This document shows positions 27,160-36,726 of a stretch of 64,000 bases of DNA, piece after piece. Source of the stretch: Pseudomonas sp. 5P_3.1_Bac2. GTDB taxonomy: Bacteria > Pseudomonadota > Gammaproteobacteria > Pseudomonadales > Pseudomonadaceae. The DNA is taken from contig NZ_JANLNY010000002.1 of NCBI RefSeq assembly GCF_025465995.1, forward strand, positions 62,001 to 126,000, given 5' to 3'. The first letter of the stretch is position 1. The number at the start of each line of letters is the position of its first letter. Made by a program: the position numbers and the translations under genes. Under the pieces are notes generated by a model that did no database searches, was not told where the DNA came from, and saw only the letters and a program-made list of their open reading frames with translations.

Positions 27160-28455
27160 TTAGAAAATCGTCAGGTTGTAGCTCAGGATCAAGCGCACTT
27201 CGTTGACGTCTCGCGCCGACTGTTCGTAGTTGGTGCGGTAAGTGGCGTTACGCAGGCGCATGCTCAAGTCCTTAAAGGTGCCGCTTTGCACCACGTACTT
27301 GAGCTCGGTGTCGCGCTCCCATTCCTTACCTTCCTCGCCATTGGCCAGGGTGATGCCGTCGCCGCTGACGTAGCGGGTCATAAAGCTCAAGCCAGGTGCG
27401 CCGATGTAGCGCATGTCCCAGTCGTAACGCAGTTGCCAGGAACGCTCATCCGGGTTGGCGAAGTCGTTCACCTGCAGGTAGTTGTTGAGGTACGGGTTGC
27501 TGCCATCCAGATAGGGCATGGCCGTGTCGCCGAACATGCGCTGCCAGCCGGCGCTCAGGGTATGGCCGTTGATGCCATAGGAAAACAGCATGCTCAGGGC
27601 GCGGTTGTCGATATGCCCGGCGCGGGCCTGGCCGTCGTCGCTGCTATCAAACCAGCGCAGGTCGGCGCCGAAGCTGCCTGGGCCGAATTTCTGCTTGCCG
27701 ACAAAGCCGACAAAGCGTTGGCGATACACGTTCTCCAGACCGCCCTGGGCGTACTGGGCCAGCCAGTGATCGCTGAGTTTGTAGTCGAGCTGGTAGCTGT
27801 CGAAGCGGTTGCCGGTGGTGTCGCAGGCATAGCGCTTGTTTTTGCAGTGGATGCGGATGTCCTGCTGGTCGCTGGAGTCGCGCGCGGTGTAACGCTCCAG
27901 GCGCGTGATGCTGAGCTTGAAGTCTTTAAGCTCCTGGCTGGTCAGCTGGGCGCCGTGGAACATATTCGGCAGCAGGCGGCCGTCGTTGTATTTCAGCAGT
28001 GGCATTTCCGGCAGCAGGGCGCCGTATTTCAGCTCAGTCTTGGACAGGCGCATTTTTCCGGTCACCCCTGCCTTGGCGTATTGATCCGCCGAGTGGCGCG
28101 GGTCGCTGCCGGTGGCGGGGAACATGCCGCTGTTGCTATCGGCTGGGCTGGAGTCGAGCTTGATGCCGAGCATGCCGATGGCGTCCAGGCCAAATTGCAC
28201 GGTGCCTTCGGTGTAGCCCGATTGCAGGTTGAGAATAAAACCTTCGCCGGTTTCCTCGCGCTTGGAGGCGCCCTGGGGGTTGGACGTACTGCCGTCGCGG
28301 AAGTCTCGGTTGAAGTACAGGGTGCGGGCTTCCAAGCTGGCCTTACTGTCTTCAAAAAACGCGGCGCTGGCGGGCAGGGCTATGCCGCTGCACAGCACTA
28401 GGGCGCTGACACGTCTGAAAGCGAAGGGGCTACGGGGCTGATTAAGCGAAGACAT
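27160..28455 (-). CDS. OprD-family outer-membrane porin
   Basis: This 431-residue substrate-specific porin has an N-terminal signal peptide (SALVLCSGIALPASAAF). Typical OprD segments follow: KASLEARTLYFNRDFRDG, GFILNLQSGYTEGTVQFGLDAIGMLG, RLSKTELKYGALLPEMPLLKYNDGRLLP, and the C-terminal RLILSYNLTIF ending in phenylalanine as needed for barrel assembly. It carries two cysteines in one loop. The substrate, probably a small carboxylate or aromatic acid, cannot be assigned. The AEC transporter gene upstream on the same strand is 181 bases away. Confidence 0.93.
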   Translation of the reverse strand: MSSLNQPRSPFAFRRVSALVLCSGIALPASAAFFEDSKASLEARTLYFNRDFRDGSTSNPQGASKREETGEGFILNLQSGYTEGTVQFGLDAIGMLGIKLDSSPADSNSGMFPATGSDPRHSADQYAKAGVTGKMRLSKTELKYGALLPEMPLLKYNDGRLLPNMFHGAQLTSQELKDFKLSITRLERYTARDSSDQQDIRIHCKNKRYACDTTGNRFDSYQLDYKLSDHWLAQYAQGGLENVYRQRFVGFVGKQKFGPGSFGADLRWFDSSDDGQARAGHIDNRALSMLFSYGINGHTLSAGWQRMFGDTAMPYLDGSNPYLNNYLQVNDFANPDERSWQLRYDWDMRYIGAPGLSFMTRYVSGDGITLANGEEGKEWERDTELKYVVQSGTFKDLSMRLRNATYRTNYEQSARDVNEVRLILSYNLTIF

Positions 28456-28636
28456 GGGTAACTCTCAAACAAGGCAGGTACAAAGCAGTACAGATCGCGC
28501 GGCGCGGCGGCCGGGGAAAGTGCCACAGGTGGTAGGAGGGGTCTTTAAGACCAAGGTCTACAACGCTAACCCAACAACACGGCACTTGTGTGGGCGCTGG
28601 CTGACCATTTGTCTGACATTTATCTTGGGCGCGTGT

Positions 28637-29566
28637 TTACACGCCTAGCCAATATAAACAAGCACTTAGGGTAATAACTGAGCCGAGCGTAGAGAGCAGG
28701 ATGGTCCGCGACACCACCCCGGCCTCGCGGCCGTAGTGTTCGGCCAGCATAAACGGCCCAGTGCCGGTGGGCAGGGCGCTGAGCAGCAGGGCGGAGTGCG
28801 CCCACAGTGCCGGCAGATGAAACACCTTAAAGGCCAGAAAGGCGGTCAGTAAGGGCTGTCCGACCAGCTTGATCAGCACCAATGGCCAGGCCGCTTGCTG
28901 ACTTTGCGGCTGTTTCTGGGCGAGGAAGGCGCCGAGGGAGATCAAGGCGCACGGCGTGGTGGCCGCCGCCAGCATATCCAGCAGGTGCTGCAGCGGCTCG
29001 CTGATGCCTAAGCCGGTCGTGGCCCAGCAGCCGCCGACGATGGGCGCCACCACCAAGGGATTTTTGCTCAGGGCACGCACTACCGCCCAAGCGGCGCGGC
29101 CGACGTTCTTTTCACTCTGCAGGCCCACCTCAATGCAGACGATGCACACCGAAAACAGCACGCAGACCACAATCAGCGAGGCGATCAGTGCCGGCTCCAG
29201 ACCCGCCTGGCCAAACACCAACACGCATAGGGGAATGCCGATATAGCCGGTGTTGGCGTAAGAGGCGCCGAGTCCATCCAGGCTCGCCTCGACCAGGCTG
29301 TAGCGCTGCCGCAGGCGCCAACCGAGGGTGGCGAAGAACACCAGCAGGCAGCCGGCGGTGATGCTCAGGACAAACCCCGGCTGCCAAATTTGCTCCCAAG
29401 TGGCCGTAGCGGTGACCTTAAACAGCAGCGCCGGCAGACATAGCCAGACCACTACGCGGTTTAGTTCGGAGGCCGCTTTGTCACCCAGGCGCTGGCTTTT
29501 GCGGCACAGATAGCCCAGCAGTATCAGGGCAAAGATCGGCAGAACTACAGTAATAACGCTATGCAT
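28637..29566 (-). CDS. AEC-family (auxin efflux carrier) transporter
   Basis: This 309-residue membrane protein has about ten hydrophobic segments in two similar halves, as in the AEC family (ITVVLPIFALILLGYLCRK; LDGLGASYANTGYIGIPLCVLVFGQAG; LLDMLAAATTPCALISLGAFL). Family members move malonate, malate or similar anions. A second AEC gene begins at 63806. No clear promoter or partner was identified. The 288 bases between it and proA hold no gene. Confidence 0.9.
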   Translation of the reverse strand: MHSVITVVLPIFALILLGYLCRKSQRLGDKAASELNRVVVWLCLPALLFKVTATATWEQIWQPGFVLSITAGCLLVFFATLGWRLRQRYSLVEASLDGLGASYANTGYIGIPLCVLVFGQAGLEPALIASLIVVCVLFSVCIVCIEVGLQSEKNVGRAAWAVVRALSKNPLVVAPIVGGCWATTGLGISEPLQHLLDMLAAATTPCALISLGAFLAQKQPQSQQAAWPLVLIKLVGQPLLTAFLAFKVFHLPALWAHSALLLSALPTGTGPFMLAEHYGREAGVVSRTILLSTLGSVITLSACLYWLGV

Positions 29567-29854
29567 TGCGCACTCAACCAGCAGGGGTGGCTGAGCTTAA
29601 AGCGCTCTATATAGAGGCGTCCAGGCATTAATCCACGGATCTGACGAGGGAATTTTGCGGGGCCAGCCTAGAGGGGGAGTGGCTTAGGCGCTGCGCGCCG
29701 GCGGTGAAAAATTCAGACTGTTCTGCCCCGTCAGGGTCGCTGCCAGCAAGCTTTTCGCTGGCGCACGCTGACCGCTTGCCTAGCAAAGCTGGGCGCGCAG
29801 CGGCTGTGCCGTTATACTCAACGACTTTTTTTAATTGCCCGACCTGACGCCATC

Positions 29855-31120
29855 ATGACTGAGTCCGTGCTCGACTATATGACCCGCCTGGGGCAGGCCG
29901 CCCGTAACGCTTCGCGCGTACTGGCGCGTGCCAGCACTGCGCAGAAGAACCGCGCCCTGCATGCCGCCGCTGATGCGCTGGATGCGGCCCGCGCTGATTT
30001 GGCTGCGGCCAATGAACTGGACTTGGCCGGTGGCCGCGCCAATGGTCTGGAGCCCGCCATGCTCGACCGCTTGGCGCTGACCCCCGCGGTGATTGATTCG
30101 ATGATTGAAGGCCTGCGTCAGGTCGCCACCCTGCCTGAGCTGATTGGCGAGATCCGCGACATGCGTTATCTGCCATCGGGCATCCAAGTCGGCAAAATGC
30201 GCGTGCCGTTGGGCGTGATTGGCATCATTTATGAGTCGCGGCCTAACGTGACCATCGATGCCGCCAGCCTGTGCTTGAAGTCCGGCAATGCCACCATCTT
30301 GCGTGGCGGTTCGGAAGCGATCCACTCCAACCAGGCGATTGCCAGCTGCATTCAGCAAGGTCTGGCCGAGGCAGGCTTGCCTGCCGCTGCGGTGCAAGTG
30401 GTGGAAACCACCGACCGCGCCGCCGTAGGCGCGCTGATCAGCATGCCGGAGTATGTCGATGTGATCGTGCCGCGCGGCGGCAAGGGCCTGATCGAACGCA
30501 TCAGCCGCGACGCCAAGGTGCCGGTGATCAAGCATCTGGACGGTGTCTGCCATGTGTATATCGACGTCGCCGCTGACCTGGATAAGGCCATTCGCGTCGC
30601 CGATAACGCCAAGACCCAGCGTTATTCGCCGTGCAATGCCATGGAGACTTTGTTGGTACACGCTGCTATCGCAGGGCGGGTATTGCCACCTTTGGCGGCG
30701 ATTTACCGCGACAAGGGCGTGGAGCTGCGCGGTGATGCAGCCACCCGGCAACTGCTCGGTAACGATGTGCTGGAGGCCAGCGAAGATGACTGGTTTGCCG
30801 AGTACAACGCGCCGATTTTGGCGATTCGCATCGTCGCCTCGCTGGATGCGGCGATTGAGCACATCAACCATTACGGCTCGCAGCACACCGATTCGATCAT
30901 CACTGAGAACTTCACTGATGCCCGGCGCTTCCTCACCGAGGTGGACTCTGCCTCGGTGATGGTTAATGCCTCGACTCGCTTTGCTGATGGTTTTGAATAC
31001 GGCCTGGGCGCGGAGATCGGGATTTCCACCGATAAACTGCACGCCCGTGGCCCGGTCGGCCTGGAAGGCCTGACCAGTGAGAAGTACGTGGTGTTCGGCG
31101 ACGGACACATACGCACCTGA
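29855..31120 (+). CDS. proA: Gamma-glutamyl phosphate reductase
   Basis: This 421-residue NADPH-dependent enzyme makes glutamate-5-semialdehyde for proline synthesis. It shows [55 protein letters not shown], and [14 protein letters not shown] with the catalytic cysteine. The closing region [27 protein letters not shown] is also typical. It starts a plus-strand run with nadD, which overlaps its stop by one base. The usual partner proB is not in the window. Confidence 0.97.
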   Translation: MTESVLDYMTRLGQAARNASRVLARASTAQKNRALHAAADALDAARADLAAANELDLAGGRANGLEPAMLDRLALTPAVIDSMIEGLRQVATLPELIGEIRDMRYLPSGIQVGKMRVPLGVIGIIYESRPNVTIDAASLCLKSGNATILRGGSEAIHSNQAIASCIQQGLAEAGLPAAAVQVVETTDRAAVGALISMPEYVDVIVPRGGKGLIERISRDAKVPVIKHLDGVCHVYIDVAADLDKAIRVADNAKTQRYSPCNAMETLLVHAAIAGRVLPPLAAIYRDKGVELRGDAATRQLLGNDVLEASEDDWFAEYNAPILAIRIVASLDAAIEHINHYGSQHTDSIITENFTDARRFLTEVDSASVMVNASTRFADGFEYGLGAEIGISTDKLHARGPVGLEGLTSEKYVVFGDGHIRT

Positions 31121-31764
31121 TGGCTAAACGCATCGGCCTGCTCGGCGGCACCTTTGATCCTGTGCATATCGGGCATCTGCGTAGCGCCGTCGAAGTGGCT
31201 CAGGCACTGGCCCTGGATGAGCTGCGCCTGATCCCCAGCGCGCGCCCGCCGCATCGCTCACAACCCCAGGCGAGTGCTGCGCAGCGCTTGGCTATGGCGC
31301 AGTTGGCGGTGGCTGGTAGCGCTCTTTTGCGCGTCGATGATCGTGAGCTGAAGCGGGAAAAACCGTCCTATAGCATCGACACCTTGGAGTCACTGCGGGC
31401 GGAGTTGGCCGCTGACGATCAGTTGTTTTTGATCTTAGGTTGGGATGCTTTTTGTGGTCTGCCGACGTGGCATCGTTGGCAAGAATTATTGCTGCACTGC
31501 CACATCCTGGTGTTGCAACGCCCGGACGCTGATACCGAAGCAGCGGACGAGCTACGCAACTTGGTGGCGGCGCGCAGTGTGAGTGATCCGCAGGCTTTGG
31601 CTGGGCCGGGCGGGCAAATAGCGTTTATCTGGCAGACGCCGTTGGCGGTTTCGGCCACCCAGATCCGCGCGTTAATCGCGCAAGCAAAGTCAGCGCAGTT
31701 TTTAGTGCCTGACGCGGTTCTGGCTTATATCCATGCGCACGGGCTGTACCGTGGCGCGAATTGA
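31120..31764 (+). CDS. nadD: Nicotinate-nucleotide adenylyltransferase
   Basis: This 214-residue enzyme forms deamido-NAD from nicotinate mononucleotide and ATP. It starts [21 protein letters not shown] with the nucleotidyltransferase (T/H)xGH motif, and has [31 protein letters not shown] and the C-terminal [12 protein letters not shown]. Its ATG overlaps the proA stop (TGATG), which couples translation. Confidence 0.96.
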   Translation: MAKRIGLLGGTFDPVHIGHLRSAVEVAQALALDELRLIPSARPPHRSQPQASAAQRLAMAQLAVAGSALLRVDDRELKREKPSYSIDTLESLRAELAADDQLFLILGWDAFCGLPTWHRWQELLLHCHILVLQRPDADTEAADELRNLVAARSVSDPQALAGPGGQIAFIWQTPLAVSATQIRALIAQAKSAQFLVPDAVLAYIHAHGLYRGAN

Positions 31765-31786
31765 ACACGAGGCAAATGAGTTAGTT

Positions 31787-32173
31787 ATGGCAAACGCAAA
31801 ATTAAGCAGCGAAGACTTGGTCAAAGTGGCCGTCGCTGCCCTGGAAGATATCAAGGCGCAAGACATCACCGTCATCGACGTGCGCGGCAAGACCAGCATC
31901 ACCGATTTCATGGTGATCGCCACCGGTAGTTCCAGCCGTCAGGTCAAATCCCTGATCGATAACGTCCAGGAAAAAGTCAAAGAGCAGGGCGTGCGCCCAA
32001 TCGGCAGCGAAGGCCTGGACAGCGGCGAGTGGGCACTGCTCGACCTTGGCGATATCGTCGTCCACGTCATGCTGCCAACTGCCCGTCAGTTCTATGACCT
32101 TGAGCGTCTGTGGCAAGGTGCCGAGCAAAGCCGTGCGCAGTTCAGCGCTGAGCCTGGTAGCGAGCAGGAATAA
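31787..32173 (+). CDS. rsfS: Ribosomal silencing factor RsfS
   Basis: This 128-residue DUF143 protein binds the L14 surface of the 50S subunit and blocks subunit joining during starvation. It shows [53 protein letters not shown] and FYDLERLW. The start at ATG 31787 excludes an upstream in-frame extension that overlaps nadD. The order nadD-rsfS-rlmH is the common gamma-proteobacterial arrangement. Confidence 0.96.
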   Translation: MANAKLSSEDLVKVAVAALEDIKAQDITVIDVRGKTSITDFMVIATGSSSRQVKSLIDNVQEKVKEQGVRPIGSEGLDSGEWALLDLGDIVVHVMLPTARQFYDLERLWQGAEQSRAQFSAEPGSEQE

Positions 32174-32185
32174 GGACGCTAGGCG

Positions 32186-32653
32186 GTGCGGATCAAATTG
32201 ATCGCCGTAGGCTCGCGGATGCCGCGCTGGGTGGAAGACGGTTGGCAGGAATATGCCAAGCGCATGCCCAGTGAGCTGGCCTTGGACTTGGTGGAAATTC
32301 CCCTGACCACGCGCGGCAAAAACGCCGACGTGGCGCGGATGATCCGCCAAGAAGGCGAGGCCATGCTGAGCAAGGTCGCGCCGGGCGAGCGCATAGTCAC
32401 CCTGGAGGTGACCGGCAAGCCTTGGAGCACGGAGCAACTGGCGGTGGAGTTGGACAAGTGGCGTCTCGATGCGCGCACGGTCAACCTCATGGTCGGCGGC
32501 CCGGAAGGCTTGGCGCCCGAGGTGCAGGCGCGCAGCGAGCAGCGTTGGTCGCTGTCGCCACTGACCTTGCCGCATCCTTTGGTGCGCATCCTCTTGGGTG
32601 AGCAGATTTATCGGGCCTGGACCGTGTTGTCTGGGCACCCTTACCACAAATAA
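32186..32653 (+). CDS. rlmH: 23S rRNA pseudouridine-1915 N3-methyltransferase
   Basis: This 155-residue SPOUT-class enzyme methylates pseudouridine 1915 in helix 69 of 23S rRNA. It has the N-terminal strand [20 protein letters not shown], the SAM-binding knot [13 protein letters not shown], and the conserved end [22 protein letters not shown]. The GTG start has an AAGGACG site. It follows rsfS by 12 bases. Confidence 0.97.
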   Translation: MRIKLIAVGSRMPRWVEDGWQEYAKRMPSELALDLVEIPLTTRGKNADVARMIRQEGEAMLSKVAPGERIVTLEVTGKPWSTEQLAVELDKWRLDARTVNLMVGGPEGLAPEVQARSEQRWSLSPLTLPHPLVRILLGEQIYRAWTVLSGHPYHK

Positions 32654-32666
32654 TAAGCAGGCACAG

Positions 32667-34556
32667 ATGCCGCAACCCATACGCCTTAAAGACCACGAAA
32701 AAGACAGTCGGCTGATCCGCCAACGGGCTGTGGTCGGTGCTGTGGCGTTTTTACTGCTGACCATGGTGCTGATTGCGCGCATGTATTACCTGCAGGTGGT
32801 GCAGTACGAGTACCACACCACCCTGGCAGAAAATAACCGTATCCACGTGCAGCCGATTCCACCGAGTCGCGGGCTGATCTTCGACCGTAATGGCGTGATC
32901 ATCGCCGACAACCGCCCCAGCTTTAGCCTGACCCTGACCCGCGAACGGGCTGGTGACTGGCGCCAGGTGCTGGATGAAATCGTCAAGGTGCTGGAGCTGA
33001 GCGAGAGTGACCGCGCTTTGTTCGAGCGCCGGGTCAAACAGGGACGGCGGCCGTTTGAGCCAGTGCCGGTGCTGTTTGAGCTGACCGAAGAACAAATCGC
33101 CCGTATCGCCATTAACCAGTTCCGCCTGCCCGGGGTGGAGGTGGTGGCGCAGCTGGTGCGGCATTATCCGTTGGGCGAGCACTTTGCTCACTCGGTAGGC
33201 TACGTCGGGCGGATCAACGAGAAAGAGCTCAAAGAGCTGGATGCTGTGGCTTATAGCGGCACCCACCATATCGGTAAAACCGGCATCGAGCGCTTTTACG
33301 AGAACGAGCTGCACGGCGAAGTAGGGTACGAGGAAGTCGAAACCAACGCCCGTGGCCGCGTCCTGCGCATACTCAATCGCACTGACCCCAAGCCAGGTAA
33401 AGACATTGTCCTGAGTCTCGATGTGCATTTGCAGGAGGCCGCAGAGGCGGCTCTGGGCGGACGCCGTGGCGCCATCGTGGCGATCCAGCCGCAAAGCGGC
33501 GAGGTGCTGGCCATGGTCAGCCAGCCGAGCTTCGACCCTAACCCCTTTGTCACGGGCATTGGCTTTAAGGCCTACGCCGACCTGCGTGATTCCATCGACC
33601 GACCGCTGTACAACCGAGTGCTGCGTGGCTTGTATCCGCCGGGCTCGACAGTCAAACCGATGGTGGCGATTGCCGGTCTGGACAGCGGTGTGGTGACGCC
33701 GCAGACACGGATCTTCGACCCGGGTTACTACCAGCTGCCCAATAACACCCATAAATACCGCAACTGGAACCGTAACGGCGACGGTTGGGTGGACATGAAC
33801 CTGGCCCTCGGCCGCTCCAACGACACCTATTTCTACGCCTTGGCGCACAAAATGGGCATCGATCGCCTGCACGATTACATGTCGCGCTTCGGCTTCGGTC
33901 AGCAGGTGTCGTTGGATATGTTTGAAGAAACCGCGGGGCTGATGCCGTCGCGGGACTGGAAGCGGGCCCGCTACCGTCAAGCCTGGTATCCCGGTGAGAC
34001 GCTGATTCTCGGCATCGGTCAGGGGTATATGCAGACCACGCCGCTGCAGTTGGCTCAGGCCACTTCGCTGCTGGTTACGCGCGGTAAGTGGATTCGCCCG
34101 CACCTGGCGAAAACCATCAAAGGTGAGGTGCCGGTGGACCCTAACCCGATACCCGATATCGTCTTGCGTGACCCCAGCTATTGGGATGCCGCGCGCAAAG
34201 GCATGGAAGAGGTAACCCACGGCGCCCGTGGTACCGCGCGTAAAGTCGGTGACAGCGCGGTGTACCGTATCGCGGGTAAGAGTGGTACGGCGCAGGTGGT
34301 GGCGATCAAACAGGGGGAGAGGTATGACCGCAGCAAAGTCGCCGAGCGCCATCGCGACCACGCCCTGTTCGTCGCCTTCGCTCCGGTGGAGAATCCACAG
34401 ATTGCCGTGGCGGTGATGGTCGAGAACGGCGAGTCCGGCTCCGGCGTGGCAGGCCCGGTGGCCAAACAAGTGATCGATGCCTGGCTGCTCGATCAAAACG
34501 GCCAGCTCAAGGCTGAATATGCGCCGCCTGCGGCCGCTACGGTGACGGCGCCATGA
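32667..34556 (+). CDS. mrdA: Penicillin-binding protein 2 (elongasome transpeptidase)
   Basis: This 629-residue inner-membrane D,D-transpeptidase cross-links murein during lateral growth. One N-terminal transmembrane helix (AVVGAVAFLLLTMVLIARMYYL) is followed by the pedestal domain (RIHVQPIPPSRGLIFDRNGV) and the catalytic domain. The active serine 327 lies in PPGSTVKP, the second motif is in LGRSNDTYFYALA, and the third is GKSGTAQVV. The ATG at 32667 is 13 bases after rlmH. Its end overlaps rodA by four bases, as expected for the PBP2-RodA pair. Confidence 0.97.
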   Translation: MPQPIRLKDHEKDSRLIRQRAVVGAVAFLLLTMVLIARMYYLQVVQYEYHTTLAENNRIHVQPIPPSRGLIFDRNGVIIADNRPSFSLTLTRERAGDWRQVLDEIVKVLELSESDRALFERRVKQGRRPFEPVPVLFELTEEQIARIAINQFRLPGVEVVAQLVRHYPLGEHFAHSVGYVGRINEKELKELDAVAYSGTHHIGKTGIERFYENELHGEVGYEEVETNARGRVLRILNRTDPKPGKDIVLSLDVHLQEAAEAALGGRRGAIVAIQPQSGEVLAMVSQPSFDPNPFVTGIGFKAYADLRDSIDRPLYNRVLRGLYPPGSTVKPMVAIAGLDSGVVTPQTRIFDPGYYQLPNNTHKYRNWNRNGDGWVDMNLALGRSNDTYFYALAHKMGIDRLHDYMSRFGFGQQVSLDMFEETAGLMPSRDWKRARYRQAWYPGETLILGIGQGYMQTTPLQLAQATSLLVTRGKWIRPHLAKTIKGEVPVDPNPIPDIVLRDPSYWDAARKGMEEVTHGARGTARKVGDSAVYRIAGKSGTAQVVAIKQGERYDRSKVAERHRDHALFVAFAPVENPQIAVAVMVENGESGSGVAGPVAKQVIDAWLLDQNGQLKAEYAPPAAATVTAP

Positions 34557-35698
34557 ATAACAATTTCGATCGTAATTTGTCCCGCGAGGACTTGATGCGC
34601 CGCCGCGCCTCGCTGCTGCAGCGTTTGCATATCGATGGCATCTTGCTGCTGTTATTGCTGATCCTGGCCAGCGGCAGCCTGATGATTCTCTATTCGGCCA
34701 GCGGCAAAAACGTCGATCTGGTGCTCAAGCAAGCCAGCTCCTTCGGGATCGGCATGGTTGGCATGTTTATCATCGCCCAGTTCGAGCCGCGGTTTATGGC
34801 GCGCTGGGTGCCGCTGGCCTATGTAACTGGCGTCGGGTTGTTGTTTGTGGTGGACGTCATGGGCCACAACGCCATGGGCGCCACGCGTTGGATCAATATT
34901 CCCGGGGTGATCCGTTTCCAGCCTTCGGAGTTTATGAAGATCATCATGCCGGCGAGCCTGGCCTGGTATCTGTCGAGTCGAAATTTGCCCCCTCGTTTCA
35001 AGCATATCTGCATCAGTTTGGCGATGATCGCTACACCTTTCGTGCTGATCTTGCTGCAGCCAGACCTCGGCACCTCGTTGCTGATTCTGGCTTCCGGCGG
35101 CTTTGTGCTGTTTATCGCGGGCCTGCAGTGGCGTTGGATCATCGGGGCGGTGGCTGCGGTGGTGCCAGTGGCGGTGGGCATGTGGTTTTTCGTCATGCGC
35201 GAATACCAGAAGCAGCGGGTGCTGACCTTCTTGAATCCGGAGAGCGATCCGCTGGGCAGTGGCTGGAACATTATTCAGTCCAAAGCCGCGATTGGCTCCG
35301 GCGGGGTGATGGGCAAGGGCTGGCTGCTCGGTACCCAATCGCACCTAGACTTCCTTCCGGAAAGCCACACCGACTTCATCATCGCGGTACTGGCCGAGGA
35401 ATTTGGCTTAGTTGGCGTGTGTTTGTTGCTATTGGTGTACATGTTATTGATTGCACGGGGTTTGGTGATTACCGTGCAAGCCCAGACGCTGTTCGGTAAG
35501 CTGCTCGCCGGTGCACTGACCATGACCTTCTTTGTCTATGTCTTCGTCAATATCGGCATGGTCAGCGGTCTGTTGCCTGTGGTGGGGGTGCCATTGCCCT
35601 TTATTAGCTATGGCGGCACTTCGTTGATCACCTTGCTGGCCAGCTTTGGAATTCTGATGTCGATCCACACCCATCGGAAGTGGATGACACAAACTTGA
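34553..35698 (+). CDS. rodA: Rod-shape peptidoglycan glycosyltransferase RodA
   Basis: This 381-residue SEDS-family protein has about ten membrane segments and polymerises lipid II with PBP2. Seen are LMILYSASGKNVDLVLKQ, GATRWINIPGVIRFQPSEFMKI, LILLQPDLGTSLLILASGG, ESHTDFIIAVLAEEFG and VVGVPLPFISYGGTSLI, all SEDS hallmarks. The start overlaps mrdA by four bases. A murein transglycosylase gene follows. Confidence 0.97.
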   Translation: MNNNFDRNLSREDLMRRRASLLQRLHIDGILLLLLLILASGSLMILYSASGKNVDLVLKQASSFGIGMVGMFIIAQFEPRFMARWVPLAYVTGVGLLFVVDVMGHNAMGATRWINIPGVIRFQPSEFMKIIMPASLAWYLSSRNLPPRFKHICISLAMIATPFVLILLQPDLGTSLLILASGGFVLFIAGLQWRWIIGAVAAVVPVAVGMWFFVMREYQKQRVLTFLNPESDPLGSGWNIIQSKAAIGSGGVMGKGWLLGTQSHLDFLPESHTDFIIAVLAEEFGLVGVCLLLLVYMLLIARGLVITVQAQTLFGKLLAGALTMTFFVYVFVNIGMVSGLLPVVGVPLPFISYGGTSLITLLASFGILMSIHTHRKWMTQT

Positions 35699-35706
35699 TT
35701 GGGGTT

Positions 35707-36726
35707 ATGAGTTCAATGCAAAACGCGCGCGGTTGGTTGTGCCGTAAAGCACCATGGATGCTCCTTGCAGGAGCCTGTGCAGCAGTTCAACCGGTACTGG
35801 CTGGGGATTATCAACAGTCGCCAGCGGTGACTGAGTTCGTCGGGGAAATGACCCGGGATTACGGTTTTGCCAGCGAGCAGCTGAACAGCTGGTTTGCTGA
35901 GGTTAATCGCAAACAGGCGATCCTCGACGCGATCTCGCGTCCGGCGGAGAAGGTCAAACCGTGGAAGGATTATCGGCCGATCTTTATCACCGATACGCGC
36001 ATCCAGCGCGGTGTCGAGTTCTGGCAGAAAAACCAGGAAGCACTGCAACGCGCGGAAGCGGAATACGGCGTGCCGGCGCAGTTTATCGTCGCCATTATCG
36101 GCGTTGAGACCATGTACGGCGGCAATACCGGTAGCTACCGAGTGATGGATGCCCTGTCGACCCTGGCCTTCGATTACCCGCCACGGGCGCCATTCTTCCG
36201 TAAAGAGCTGCGCGAGTTTCTCCTGCTGGCCCGCGAGGAGCAGGTCGAGCCGCTGAGTCTGACTGGCTCCTACGCCGGCGCCATGGGCTTGCCGCAATTT
36301 ATGCCGAGCAGCTTCCGCGCTTACGCGGTGGATTTCGACGGCGATGGCCATATCAATATCTGGAACAACCCGACCGACGCCATCGGCAGTGTTGCCAGCT
36401 ACTTCAAGCGCCACGGCTGGCAAGCCGGCCAGGCGGTGGCTAGCCGCGCCACGGTAACGGACGAGGACAACCTGCAGGGCTTGAGCCCGGCGCTGGATCC
36501 GGTAAACAATGTCGGCGAATTGCGTGCCTTGGGCTGGAAAAGTGAACTGGCGTTGGATGATGAGCTGCCGGTCACGGCATTTCGTTTAGAAGGCGCCCAA
36601 GGTAATGAGTACTGGCTGGGCTTACCGAACTTCACGGTCATCACCCGCTACAATCGCAGTGTGATGTACGCGATGGCGGTAAATCAGTTATCTGAGCTGC
36701 TGGTTGAAGCACGGGGTAAAAATTGA
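35707..36726 (+). CDS. mltB: Lytic murein transglycosylase B (MltB/SltB1)
   Basis: This protein of about 339 residues has a signal peptide (WMLLAGACAAVQPVLA) and a GH103-like transglycosylase fold. The catalytic glutamate sits in IVAIIGVETMYGGNTG, and other conserved parts are SYAGAMGLPQFMPSSFRAYAVDFDGDG and FTVITRYNRSVMYAMAV. It cleaves glycan strands to 1,6-anhydro ends in the periplasm. No lipobox cysteine stands at the expected site, so a soluble form is likely. The start is uncertain: ATG at 35707 or 35716, with a weak GGGG before the first. Its stop overlaps the rlpA start. Confidence 0.92.
   Translation: MSSMQNARGWLCRKAPWMLLAGACAAVQPVLAGDYQQSPAVTEFVGEMTRDYGFASEQLNSWFAEVNRKQAILDAISRPAEKVKPWKDYRPIFITDTRIQRGVEFWQKNQEALQRAEAEYGVPAQFIVAIIGVETMYGGNTGSYRVMDALSTLAFDYPPRAPFFRKELREFLLLAREEQVEPLSLTGSYAGAMGLPQFMPSSFRAYAVDFDGDGHINIWNNPTDAIGSVASYFKRHGWQAGQAVASRATVTDEDNLQGLSPALDPVNNVGELRALGWKSELALDDELPVTAFRLEGAQGNEYWLGLPNFTVITRYNRSVMYAMAVNQLSELLVEARGKN

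Noticed and set aside
27106..28401. 431-codon open frame on the plus strand opposite the OprD porin gene
   Set aside because: The minus-strand porin has a signal peptide and C-terminal phenylalanine; the opposite frame is an alanine/valine-rich shadow.
29831..31108. 425-codon minus-strand open frame opposite proA
   Set aside because: The same shadow effect; ProA is complete and clear on the plus strand.
32751..34496. 581-codon open frame on the minus strand opposite mrdA
   Set aside because: It mirrors PBP2 with all catalytic motifs on the plus strand, has histidine- and valine-rich shadow composition, and shows no domain.
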